Below are positions 31,792-39,696 of a stretch of 64,000 nt of DNA, piece after piece (position 1 is the first letter of the stretch; the number at the start of each line of letters is the position of its first letter). The stretch spans positions 3,968,001 to 4,032,000 of the forward strand of contig OZ244811.1 of the NCBI GenBank assembly GCA_965220105.1. Direction: 5' to 3'. The notes beneath the pieces were generated by a model, which made no database searches, was not told where the DNA came from, and was given only the letters and a program-made list of their open reading frames with translations. Made by a program: the position numbers and the translations under genes. This DNA is from Bin87 sp965220105. Lineage in GTDB: Bacteria; Chloroflexota; Dehalococcoidia; Lucifugimonadales; UBA3495.

Positions 31792-32963
31792 TGGCGCCGG
31801 ACGGCAAACATCACCCTACCGATCTGCGTAAGCTGGTCGAGCGCCTGGCTCGTGAAGTTGGGTTTGACCTGGTGGCGGTAACCGACGCCGAAGATTTCGC
31901 CGCCGACCGGGAGATTGGCCTGCAACGGATTGACGATGGTTTGATGGATGGGCTGCCCTGGTTTACCGGGGCACGGGTACAGCGCGGTGCGGAGCCGGCA
32001 AAACTCGTGCCCGGGGCGCGTTCGATAATCTGCCTGGGGTTGAATTACTACACCCCGGACGAGGCGCCGGCGACTCAAAATGCGGGGAGCGTTGCCCGTT
32101 ACGCGCGAGGACGGGATTACCACCGGGTGATGAAACGGCGGATGCGTCGGTTGGCACTGTCGCTAAAGGACGCACTGGGCCAGGACGTTGCCGCGCGCTG
32201 GTACGTGGATGACGGACCAATGCTGGACCGGGCAGCGGCGTCGCGCGCCGGGTTGGGCTGGTTCGGCAAGAATGGCAACATCCTCACGCCGGCCCTCGGG
32301 TCGTGGGTGCTGCTGGGGCAGATAGTCACCGACCTGCCGCTGACGCCCGATCCGCCGCTGGCCAAAACCTGCGGCAACTGCACACGGTGCATACCGTCCT
32401 GCCCGACGGGAGCCATCGTCGCGCCCTACGTGGTGGACAACCGACGTTGCATCAGTTATCTGACCATCGAACACCGGGGAGTGATTCCCTGGGAGTTTCG
32501 ACCGTCCATGGGCAACTTGGTCTTCGGGTGCGACATCTGCCAGGAGGTTTGTCCGGTCAACCGCAAGGCTAAGGCGACCGATGATCCCAACTTCGGGCGA
32601 CGTGACCTGACGAACATTGACCTCATCGAGTTGCTGGGCATGTCGGAGGAGACCTTCCGGCAACGGTTCGCCGGAACGCCCATCATGCGGGCCAAGTGGG
32701 TTGGCATGCGGCGCAACGCCTGTGTCGCGCTCGGCAACACCGGGGATGCCGGAGCGGCGCCGGCGCTGGCCCGGGCACTCGGTGATCCCGCGCCGCTGGT
32801 GCGTCAGCACGCTGCCTGGGCGCTGGGTGAGATTGGCGGTGGGTCGGCGCGTCACGCCCTGGAGTCGGCGCTCGGCGACGAGCCCGACGTCGACGTGCGC
32901 GTGGAGATTGAGGCGGCCCTGGCCGGCGCGACTACTGGGATCGGGCAGAGCCAGTCCGGCTAG
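31791..32963 (+). CDS. queG: Epoxyqueuosine reductase with C-terminal HEAT repeats
   Basis: It reduces epoxyqueuosine to queuosine in tRNA with a cobalamin and two [4Fe-4S] clusters. The N-terminal cobalamin-binding domain (DUF1730 type) includes YTxRGRDYH-like YARGRDYHRVMKR and WYVDDGPMLDRAAASRAGLGWFGKN. The ferredoxin-like clusters use Cys194, 197, 200 with 204, and Cys247, 250, 254. From about 295 a HEAT-repeat tail (ALGNTGDAGAAPALARAL, ALGEIGGG) probably binds tRNA, as in other QueG proteins. The start is GTG at 31791, overlapping the dut stop by 1 base. No other queuosine genes are in the window. It converges on the EVE gene with the two stop codons overlapping by 2 bases. Confidence 0.94.
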   Translation: MAPDGKHHPTDLRKLVERLAREVGFDLVAVTDAEDFAADREIGLQRIDDGLMDGLPWFTGARVQRGAEPAKLVPGARSIICLGLNYYTPDEAPATQNAGSVARYARGRDYHRVMKRRMRRLALSLKDALGQDVAARWYVDDGPMLDRAAASRAGLGWFGKNGNILTPALGSWVLLGQIVTDLPLTPDPPLAKTCGNCTRCIPSCPTGAIVAPYVVDNRRCISYLTIEHRGVIPWEFRPSMGNLVFGCDICQEVCPVNRKAKATDDPNFGRRDLTNIDLIELLGMSEETFRQRFAGTPIMRAKWVGMRRNACVALGNTGDAGAAPALARALGDPAPLVRQHAAWALGEIGGGSARHALESALGDEPDVDVRVEIEAALAGATTGIGQSQSG

Positions 32964-33721
32964 TTATCGTCCTGCGGGGGCGGCTGCGGCGGGCGGCGTA
33001 CGCGGGGGCGACTGGCGCCACGGGACGGGTTGGTTCGTCGAGGTCGCAGGTTGGCCGCCGTCCGGTTGGCAGCGGACTCATTCGCCTCATCCAGGGCCTC
33101 TGGTTGGGGCAGTTCGGCCACGGCGGGCATTGTGGCCGCATCATCTTCCGAGTCATGCGGTCGCCCGGGACGGGGATTGCTGCGCCCGGGCACGCGTCGG
33201 CGGCGTTCTCGCTGAGCGTTCACGCGTTCGATCTCGGCAGCGAGGAGAGAGTCGATCTCCGCCAGGGCCTTTTCGCGCCCGTCCCGCAGTTTCAGCATTT
33301 CGCATTCCAGCAGGAAGAAATCGCTTTTCGACAGCAGGTGGAGGTTGCCGTGAAACGCCAGGTGCCAGTCTTCCGGCGGCCACTTGCGGATGTATTCCAG
33401 CCGGAACGCCAGGTCGCCGGCGTTGATGTATTGCGCGCTCTCCAGGACAACGTCGGGGGTGATGCCGATCCGGTATGGCCAGGTCGTTTTGCCTTCCTTG
33501 ACCCAGGGGCTGGAACCCACCTCTTCGTATGGCTTGGTGACGGTCGCGGTGGCGGTGAACGCTCGGATACCGGTTACGTAGTAGATGACGCGGTCGCCGG
33601 GCTCGACGCGTTGCACTTTGCGCCGGTATTCGGCCTTCAACCCTTGTGCGGTAAAACCCAGATTGCGCGTGATCTCAAAATTCTGCTGGTTGCAGTTAAT
33701 CATCCAGAAGTTGTGTGGCAT
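32960..33721 (-). CDS. EVE-domain protein with basic disordered tail
   Basis: Residues 1-150 form an EVE (PUA-like) domain: NFWMINCNQQNFEITRNLGF, AEYRRKVQRVEPGDRVIYYVTG, and WPYRIGITPDVVL with the WPYR hallmark. EVE domains bind modified nucleobases in DNA or RNA. A helix with charged residues spans 150-175, followed by a Pro/Arg-rich tail (180-253) that looks disordered and may contact nucleic acid. Similar proteins are standalone genes in Chloroflexota and Proteobacteria. The stop overlaps the queG stop on the other strand (CTAG). The upstream spacer of 162 bases is shared with the divergent thiolase-like gene. Confidence 0.85.
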   Translation of the reverse strand: MPHNFWMINCNQQNFEITRNLGFTAQGLKAEYRRKVQRVEPGDRVIYYVTGIRAFTATATVTKPYEEVGSSPWVKEGKTTWPYRIGITPDVVLESAQYINAGDLAFRLEYIRKWPPEDWHLAFHGNLHLLSKSDFFLLECEMLKLRDGREKALAEIDSLLAAEIERVNAQRERRRRVPGRSNPRPGRPHDSEDDAATMPAVAELPQPEALDEANESAANRTAANLRPRRTNPSRGASRPRVRRPPQPPPQDDN

Positions 33722-33883
33722 AACGTAACTCCCGCAGCTGTTTTGGCCTTTGCCGGCGGGTGGTGCATTCTAGCACAGGGCGGCTACCGGGCCGGCTTTT
33801 CCGATTGTCGGGAGGCGGCGAATGTTGTACCATCTTGGCGCCGAATTGCAGTCTGATTTGTTTGAAACACCGGGAGTTTAACC

Positions 33884-35059
33884 ATGGCCAGCACCGCACC
33901 GCGTGATCGCGAAATCGCCATCGTCGGCGTTGCCGAATCTGACGAGATGGGTCGTGTGCCCGACAAATCGTCGTTGCAGCACCACGCCGAAGCGGCCCAC
34001 AACGCCCTGGCCGACGCCGGCCTGAAGATGTCTGACATCAACGGCCTGATGACGGCTGGTTTCAGTACGCTGGCCACGGCGGAATATTTCGGCGTGCAGC
34101 CGTCGTTCACGGACAATACCTCGGTGGGCGGGTCATCTTTCGTCATCCACGTGGCCCACGCGGCGGCGGCGATACGCGCCGGCTACTGCGACACGGTGCT
34201 GATTACCCACGGGCAGGCGGGACGCTCCCAGCGCGTCGGGGTTCCGCCCGACCGCAACCTGCCGGTGGCCCAGTACGAAACACCCTATGGGATGATTGGA
34301 CAGCCCATCAACTACGCCATGGCCTGTACGCGCTACATGCACGAGTACGGCGAAGACCGCACCCGGCAGGCGCTGGCGGAGATCGCCGTTTCAACGCGCA
34401 AGTGGGCCAACCTGAATCCGGTGGCCATGATGCACGACACCCCCATGTCGTTTGATGACTACCACAACTCTCGGTGGGTGGCCTGGCCCTTCCACCTCTT
34501 CGACTGCTGCCTGGTTACCGATTCCGGGGCCGCGATCATTGTTACCACCGCGGAGAAGGCACGCAACTGCCAGAAGGAGCCGGTATGGGTGCTGGGCGCC
34601 GCTGAAGGTCACGACCACAACCTCATCAGCTTCATGCCCAACCATACGTCCACCTGGTCTCGAGAGACCGGTCCGTTGTCCCTGGAGCGGGCCGGTTTGA
34701 CCCACGACGACGTGGACCTAACGATGATTTACGACTCGTTCACCTACACCACGCTGGTAACCATCGAGGGGTTGGGGTTCTGCGGGCCCGGCGAGGGGCC
34801 GGATTTCGTGGCCAACCAGCGCACTGCTCCCGGCGGGGAATTCGCGCTGAATACCAACGGCGGCGGTTTGTCCTATAGCCATCCGGGGATGTACGGCAGC
34901 TTCCTGCTGGTGGAGGCCGTGCGGCAACTGAGGGGCGAGTGCGGAGAGCGGCAAGTTCATCGGAAGGGTTCCGCGGATGAGGCGGCGGCCACCAGCATCG
35001 TGAACGGCACGGGCGGCTCGCTGTCCTCCACCGGCACGGTGGTACTGGCAACCGGTTAG
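33884..35059 (+). CDS. Thiolase-fold protein (lipid-transfer/SCP-x-like), no nucleophilic Cys
   Basis: This 391-residue thiolase-superfamily protein starts REIAIVGVAESD. The region that in thiolases carries the nucleophilic Cys (C(S/A)SG) reads TDNTSVGGSSFVIHVAHAA, without a Cys. The second active-site motif survives as GGGLSYSHPGMYGS (His of GHP). Such Cys-less proteins include Ltp2-type retro-aldolases for steroid side chains, which pair with DUF35 proteins; no DUF35 gene is adjacent here. It may therefore act in an aldol-type or acyl-CoA step rather than as a ketothiolase. GGGAG 8 bases upstream supports the ATG. It lies 23 bases before ychF. Confidence 0.85.
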   Translation: MASTAPRDREIAIVGVAESDEMGRVPDKSSLQHHAEAAHNALADAGLKMSDINGLMTAGFSTLATAEYFGVQPSFTDNTSVGGSSFVIHVAHAAAAIRAGYCDTVLITHGQAGRSQRVGVPPDRNLPVAQYETPYGMIGQPINYAMACTRYMHEYGEDRTRQALAEIAVSTRKWANLNPVAMMHDTPMSFDDYHNSRWVAWPFHLFDCCLVTDSGAAIIVTTAEKARNCQKEPVWVLGAAEGHDHNLISFMPNHTSTWSRETGPLSLERAGLTHDDVDLTMIYDSFTYTTLVTIEGLGFCGPGEGPDFVANQRTAPGGEFALNTNGGGLSYSHPGMYGSFLLVEAVRQLRGECGERQVHRKGSADEAAATSIVNGTGGSLSSTGTVVLATG

Positions 35060-35082
35060 ACGGCGACCCGGTCGAAACCCGT

Positions 35083-36174
35083 ATGGACGTCGTAATCATC
35101 GGTCTGCCGCAATCGGGGAAGACCACACTTTTCAACGCGCTGACGTTGGGCAAATCCGACGCCAGCGGATCGGCGGGTTCCGCCACCGAGATGCACCTGG
35201 GCGTGGTCAAGGTGCCCGATACCCGGCTGCACTTCCTGGCAGACATCTATCACCCCCGGCGCATCGTGGCGGCTGAAATACGCTATTCCGACCTGCCCGG
35301 CCCGGAGTCCATGGCCAAGTCACAGGGAATCAGTGGTCGCTACCGCAACGTCCTGCAATCTGCCACGGCTTTTTTGGTAGTGATACGGGCGTTCCACAAC
35401 GATGCGGTTGTCCACCCCAATGGTGACGTTGACCCCGCGCGCGACCTGGATATGATGCTGGGCGAATTGAGCTTTGCTGACCTTGAGGTTCTGGAGCGGG
35501 CATCGGTGCGGCTGGAAGATCAGCTGAAGAAGACCAAGCCGGCGGACCGTCCTACGGTAGCGCGCCACAAAGAAGCGGTGGAGAAAGCGCGCCGCGCCCT
35601 GGACGCAGGTACGCCCGTGCGGTTGCAGCAATTGACCGACTCGGAGCGTTCCTTCCTCGCCAGCTACCAGTTATTGACCCAAAAGGCCGTCATTGCGGTA
35701 TTCAACACCGACGAGGACGCCGACGATCTGCGGTTGGCCGACCTGGACTTGGACGAGCACCTGATTGGAGGTGTGGGCGAGGTTAGCATCAGCGCCCGCA
35801 TCGAAGCGGAATTGGGCATGATGGATCGGGATGAAGCCGCCGAGTTCCGCCAGGATCTCGGGCTAGGGGAATCAGCGACCTCCCAGGTGGTGCGCGCCAG
35901 TTACGATACGCTGGGCCTGGTGTCCTTCCTGACGGTTGGAGAGGATGAAGTTCGGGCGTGGAGCGTGCCCAGCGGGATGCCGGCGGTTGTCGCGGCCGGC
36001 GTGATACACACCGATTTCACCCGAGGCTTCATCCGAGCCGAAGTAATCGCCTACGACGATTTCTACCTTTGCGGCACCATGGCCCAGGGGCGCAAGGAAG
36101 GCCTGCTGCGCTCCGAGGGCAAGACGTATCCGGTGAAAGACGGCGACATCATCAACTTTTTGATTAACACATAG
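35083..36174 (+). CDS. ychF: YchF/OLA1-family translation-associated ATPase
   Basis: This P-loop protein of the Obg group hydrolyses ATP rather than GTP and binds ribosomes. G1 is GLPQSGKTT (7-15), G3 is DLPG, and the specificity motif is NTDE (208-211), the NxxE form normal for YchF. A helical coiled-coil insertion spans about 120-185. The C-terminal TGS domain has HTDFTRGFIRAEVIAYDDFY and YPVKDGDIINFLIN. The 363-residue length is standard. There is no ribosome site at the ATG. A GNAT remnant follows immediately. Confidence 0.95.
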   Translation: MDVVIIGLPQSGKTTLFNALTLGKSDASGSAGSATEMHLGVVKVPDTRLHFLADIYHPRRIVAAEIRYSDLPGPESMAKSQGISGRYRNVLQSATAFLVVIRAFHNDAVVHPNGDVDPARDLDMMLGELSFADLEVLERASVRLEDQLKKTKPADRPTVARHKEAVEKARRALDAGTPVRLQQLTDSERSFLASYQLLTQKAVIAVFNTDEDADDLRLADLDLDEHLIGGVGEVSISARIEAELGMMDRDEAAEFRQDLGLGESATSQVVRASYDTLGLVSFLTVGEDEVRAWSVPSGMPAVVAAGVIHTDFTRGFIRAEVIAYDDFYLCGTMAQGRKEGLLRSEGKTYPVKDGDIINFLINT

Positions 36175-36185
36175 TGGCGGCCTGA

Positions 36186-36335
36186 GACGTTGGGTTTACC
36201 CGCACCACTCTTTGGACCGCCAACCACCTGACAGCGGCAATGAGTTTCCTGGAACACCGCGGTTACCGGGAGGTGGAAGACCACGCCTTTCCCCACACCA
36301 GCCTCACGCTGCACGTTTACGGATTGGAGTTGTAG
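36186..36335 (+). pseudogene. Remnant of a GNAT acetyltransferase (C-terminal part)
   Basis: The frame from the TGA at 36183 to the TAG at 36333-36335 encodes 49 residues. Their pattern, GFTRTTLWTANHLTAAM followed by FLEHRGYREVE and ending VYGLEL, matches the last strand-helix-strand of GNAT acetyltransferases, which usually read LTLWT...L.AA...YE..GF. The N-terminal acetyl-CoA-binding half is absent and an in-frame stop precedes it. It lies between ychF and the VOC gene. A decayed fragment is the simplest reading. Confidence 0.6.
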
Positions 36336-36354
36336 TGGCAGGCCACGGCGGCAA

Positions 36355-36726
36355 TCAGTGTGGCGGTGAGTCTGCCAGAGGTTTGGCGAAGCTGATTTCG
36401 TGGCCGTCCGGGTCGGTGATGTGGTAGTAGCGTTCCCGCCAGGGGGCATCGGCGGGGTTGCCATCCGGAGAGAAGCCGGCATCGACCATGCGGCGGTGAT
36501 GAGCGTCCACGTCGTCCACGTAGAGGATGCACCGGCCCCACCAGCGCACGTTGGCATCCTCGGCCAAGATCAGGTTCAGGTAGCCACCGCCGATAGTCAA
36601 CGACGTGAAGCTGGCATCCGGCCCGCCGTACAGGATGGGGATGCCGGCGCCTCGGTGGTAGAAGTCGACGGAGCGCGCCATGTTCTGCACAGCCAGGGTG
36701 ATGGCGCTGATAGACTGAACCGTCAT
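36355..36726 (-). CDS. VOC-family (glyoxalase/dioxygenase-like) protein
   Basis: This 123-residue protein is a single vicinal-oxygen-chelate module of two beta-alpha-beta-beta-beta units: ITLAVQNMARSVDFYHR at the N-terminus and RCILYVDDVDAHHRRM plus YYHITDPDGHEISFAKPL at the C-terminus. The ITDPDGHEISF motif carries the typical metal-ligand Glu. The function (isomerase, dioxygenase or resistance protein) cannot be read from sequence. The ATG at 36726 has AAGGA 7 bases upstream. It is divergent from larE. Confidence 0.85.
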   Translation of the reverse strand: MTVQSISAITLAVQNMARSVDFYHRGAGIPILYGGPDASFTSLTIGGGYLNLILAEDANVRWWGRCILYVDDVDAHHRRMVDAGFSPDGNPADAPWRERYYHITDPDGHEISFAKPLADSPPH

Positions 36727-36761
36727 CGGATTCCTTGAGCGGCGCCGGGTGGCCAGTGTAG

Positions 36762-36767
36762 TAGAAT
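36762..36767 (+). promoter_or_regulatory. Candidate -10 element close to the larE start
   Basis: TAGAAT lies 9 bases before the ATG at 36777. No ribosome site precedes that ATG, so the transcript could be leaderless or nearly so. An internal ATG at 36810 is an alternative start. Inference. Confidence 0.3.
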
Positions 36768-36776
36768 GAATCGAAA

Positions 36777-37649
36777 ATGAAGGGCGCAACAATTCAAAGC
36801 GGCGACATTATGACACAACCGAATGGAAATCAACCCGACTGCCTGGGTCGGCTGGAAGGTATTCTGGCGGAGATGGGTTCGCTGATTGTCGCCTTTTCCG
36901 GCGGCGTGGACAGCACCCTGCTGGCGGTGGCCGCAGAGCGGGTTCTGGGCGATCGCGCGTTGGCCGTGACGGCAATCTCGCCGGCCCTGGCCGCCCGGGA
37001 CCTGGCCGACGCCGAACGGGTGGCGGAACAGTTCGGCATCAACCATCGGGTGATCCGCACCGCCGAGCTGGACCGGGAGGGCTACGTCGCCAACACGCCC
37101 CAACGCTGCTACTTCTGCAAGACCGAGCTGTACGACCAACTGGCGATAGTTGCGGCGGATGAGGGCGTTACCTGGATCGCCAACGGCGCCAACACCGACG
37201 ACCTGGGTGACTACCGACCGGGTATGACCGCTGCTGCTGAGCATAAGGTCCGGAGCCCGATGGTCGAAGCCGAGATGGATAAGGCACAGGTACGGGAGGC
37301 CGCGCGGTGGCTGGGCGTTCCACTTTGGGACAAGCCGGCGCAACCTTGCCTGTCGTCCCGAATCCCGTATGGCACGCCGGTCACCATTGAATCGCTGGGA
37401 CGCATCGAGGCCGCCGAGGATGCGCTGCGGGAACTGGGACTGCGGGAGGTACGAGCCAGGCACCACGACCGGTTGTGTCGTGTCGAGGTGGGCGAGCACG
37501 AGATGGCGTTGGCCTTCGAGCAGCGCGATGAGATTGTGCGGCGGCTCAAGGAACTGGGGTACCTGTGGGTGTCGCTGGATTTGAGCGGCCTGCGCTCAGG
37601 TAGCCTCAACGACGTGCTCAAACCGGCGGCGGAGTCCGCCGGCCATTAG
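36777..37649 (+). CDS. larE: LarE, ATP-dependent sacrificial sulfur transferase
   Basis: It adenylates the dicarboxylated nicotinate mononucleotide and donates the sulfur of its own cysteine, in the pathway to the nickel-pincer nucleotide of lactate racemase. The PP-loop is SGGVDS (41-46). RCYFCKTELYD follows near 110. The sacrificial cysteine is Cys191 in QPCLSSR, corresponding to Cys176 of the Lactobacillus enzyme, so this is the single-Cys, self-sacrificing form. The length is 290 residues. larC lies 26 bases downstream on the same strand. larB, which makes the substrate, is not in the window. Confidence 0.93.
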   Translation: MKGATIQSGDIMTQPNGNQPDCLGRLEGILAEMGSLIVAFSGGVDSTLLAVAAERVLGDRALAVTAISPALAARDLADAERVAEQFGINHRVIRTAELDREGYVANTPQRCYFCKTELYDQLAIVAADEGVTWIANGANTDDLGDYRPGMTAAAEHKVRSPMVEAEMDKAQVREAARWLGVPLWDKPAQPCLSSRIPYGTPVTIESLGRIEAAEDALRELGLREVRARHHDRLCRVEVGEHEMALAFEQRDEIVRRLKELGYLWVSLDLSGLRSGSLNDVLKPAAESAGH

Positions 37650-37675
37650 CGCCGGCATCACCTTCGCATGACGGC

Positions 37676-38899
37676 ATGAGAGCGGCGTACATCCAGTCGG
37701 TGGGCGGCGCCAGCGGCGACATGCTGCTGGGGGCATTGCTGGACGCGGGCGTGACTGTCAAGACCATCGCTGGCGTAGTCGATTCGCTGAATATCGAGGG
37801 GGTGGTGCTGGAGGCCAAACCCGACGTTCGGTGCGAAGTACGGGGTACCCGCGCCGTGGTGGACGTATCGGGCGCGCGCCGATATTCACCCCAGCAAATG
37901 CTTGATACGGTGGCCGTCGCTGAGGGTTTGTCTGACGGGGTGCGCTCCGGCGCTACGGCGGTGCTGAATACCCTGTTTGATGCCGAGGCTCGCGTCCACG
38001 GGCACGACCGCGCCGCCGTCCACCTGGACGAGTTGGGCAGCGCCGACACGCTGGTGGACGTGGTGGGCGTGGTGGCCGGGCTAGAGTATTTGGGGGTCGA
38101 GCGGGTGTACGCCTCGCCGCTGGTGTTGGGAGAGGCCACTGGCCCCCGAAGGCCCGGCGGATACAGCAACCCGGCGCCGGCGACCCTCGAGATTATCGCA
38201 GCGTCGAAGGCGGTGGTGGCGCCGGAACGGCCCATCTACGCCGGCGTGGGCGAGCTGACCACGCCCACGGGGGCGGCCCTGATTGCAACGCTGGGCGAGT
38301 TTCGGCAGCCCGCCATGACCTTGGATCGCATCGGCGTGGGCATCGGCGGCAAGGACCCGGCGGCGTTTCCCAACGTGGTGCGAATGTGGCTGGGAGAGAC
38401 GGCAGGTGTCGACCGGCAAACCGGTCCGGAGGACGACCGCCAACCGCCTCTGGCCCGTTGGCAGGACAACGTCGTCCTGCTGGAAACCAACCTCGATGAC
38501 GCCACCGGCGAGCAGATCGGATTTGCCATGGAGCTGCTATTCGAGGCTGGCGCGCTGGATGTCTGGTACACGCCTATCCAGATGAAGAAGAACCGCCCTG
38601 GCGTACTGTTATCAGCGCTGGCGCCGGCATCCCTGGAATCGCAGATGGCGGAAATCTTCCTGCGTCACACCACCACCCTGGGCGTCCGCATCCGTCCGGT
38701 GGGCCGCTACGTGGCCGAGCGGGACGTGGTAACGGTGGAGACGGAGTATGGCCCAATCCACGTCAAGCGCAAGTGGCTGGGGGGAGAGCTGGTCAGCCAG
38801 TCGCCGGAGTACGACGACGTGGCCGCGGCGGCGCGGGAGTGGGGAGTGAGTTGGCAAACTGTATCCGAAGCGGCAGCGTCAACGCGCTTGGATGTCTAA
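37676..38899 (+). CDS. larC: LarC, nickel insertion enzyme for pincer cofactor (single frame)
   Basis: LarC is a CTP-dependent cyclometallase inserting nickel into the pincer nucleotide. VGGASGDMLLGALLDAG at the N-terminus, HLDELGSADTLVDVVG near 118 and ERPIYAGVGELTTPTGAALI near 190 match the DUF111 family. The C-terminal part with LETNLDDATGEQIGFAMELLFEAGALDVWYTPIQMKKNRPG is the nucleotide/nickel part. In Lactobacillus it is split by programmed frameshifting; here all 407 residues are in one frame. The last 21 bases overlap the 3' end of the convergent HNH nuclease gene. Confidence 0.95.
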   Translation: MRAAYIQSVGGASGDMLLGALLDAGVTVKTIAGVVDSLNIEGVVLEAKPDVRCEVRGTRAVVDVSGARRYSPQQMLDTVAVAEGLSDGVRSGATAVLNTLFDAEARVHGHDRAAVHLDELGSADTLVDVVGVVAGLEYLGVERVYASPLVLGEATGPRRPGGYSNPAPATLEIIAASKAVVAPERPIYAGVGELTTPTGAALIATLGEFRQPAMTLDRIGVGIGGKDPAAFPNVVRMWLGETAGVDRQTGPEDDRQPPLARWQDNVVLLETNLDDATGEQIGFAMELLFEAGALDVWYTPIQMKKNRPGVLLSALAPASLESQMAEIFLRHTTTLGVRIRPVGRYVAERDVVTVETEYGPIHVKRKWLGGELVSQSPEYDDVAAAAREWGVSWQTVSEAAASTRLDV

Positions 38900-39694
38900 G
38901 GACATCGTGAACGCCGCTATGTAACTCGAGAAAGGTTGTCCTGACTGTGAAAATCCTTTCAATTTAGATGCTGTAGTGTCAATATCGTCATACCAATCGC
39001 CAATTTCGGATTCAATGTGATCAAGCAGAAATCCCAAATATACGTTCCTCAAATAAGGCAACCGCTCATTTCCGCTCGTATTAGTATTGGAATCGGAGTT
39101 CAAGTCTAAATCCTCAATGGTACGATTCGCCCTCCACCAATTGCTTGCCGATAGGTTTGACGATGGCATCATCTGCCCTGGCACTATGTTGTCGCTATTG
39201 CCCGCTTGTCCCGTAGAAGCGCCAAGCCCAATGTAATACTCAAAAAACTCCTCCGCCGGGGTCTGGTCAGAAACTAAATTTGGATTAACATAGCTATACG
39301 ATATATCCAAGTCTCCAGGTCCGCCCGGCCATGAATGGCCTTTCTGCTCGTCGCAACGCTGGCACGCATACACGAGATTGAGCCACATTATCCATTCGTC
39401 AGGGAATAGCGCACGTGGCCGGAAGTGTTCTATAACTGTTACCATGCTAGCGCAGTCTTGTTCGCAGTAGCCGCATATCCCCGAAAAATCGGTCCGCAAC
39501 GCATTCCTGATTTCCTGACGAATGCCCTCACCGTCAAGCCCGTGCAAATAGGCACGACAGCAGGGTGCTGGCCGATGGTCACGGCAGTGCCTGACTTGTG
39601 CTCCATCCGGGCCATAGAGTTCGCCCCAGCTGTCATAACGACAACGGATAGCATCAAAAAAGTCGGGTTCCGGCGAACGCTCAACCCCGTGCAT
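38879..39694 (-). CDS. HNH endonuclease, PtuB-like (Septu-type defence)
   Basis: This 271-residue HNH nuclease has GICGYCEQD (Cys74, Cys77), IEHFRPR (catalytic His90), WLNLVYACQRCDEQKGHSWPG (Asn106, Cys111, Cys114, Lys118). The zinc-knuckle HNH layout with EHFRP is that of PtuB, the Septu effector nuclease. Gene order and a 2-base gap from the ATPase support a shared operon and complex. The C-terminal half (130-271) is not a known domain to me. The last residues and stop are encoded antisense to the end of larC. Base composition is clearly lower in GC than in larC. No reverse transcriptase is nearby, so it is not a retron-linked form. PtuB identity is inferred from motif and neighbour. Confidence 0.75.
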   Translation of the reverse strand: MHGVERSPEPDFFDAIRCRYDSWGELYGPDGAQVRHCRDHRPAPCCRAYLHGLDGEGIRQEIRNALRTDFSGICGYCEQDCASMVTVIEHFRPRALFPDEWIMWLNLVYACQRCDEQKGHSWPGGPGDLDISYSYVNPNLVSDQTPAEEFFEYYIGLGASTGQAGNSDNIVPGQMMPSSNLSASNWWRANRTIEDLDLNSDSNTNTSGNERLPYLRNVYLGFLLDHIESEIGDWYDDIDTTASKLKGFSQSGQPFSSYIAAFTMSLDIQAR

Positions 39695-39696
39695 GG

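Noticed and set aside
35083..36174. Suspected loss of NKxD specificity motif in YchF
   Set aside because: NTDE fits the NxxE motif that is normal for the ATP-using YchF family.
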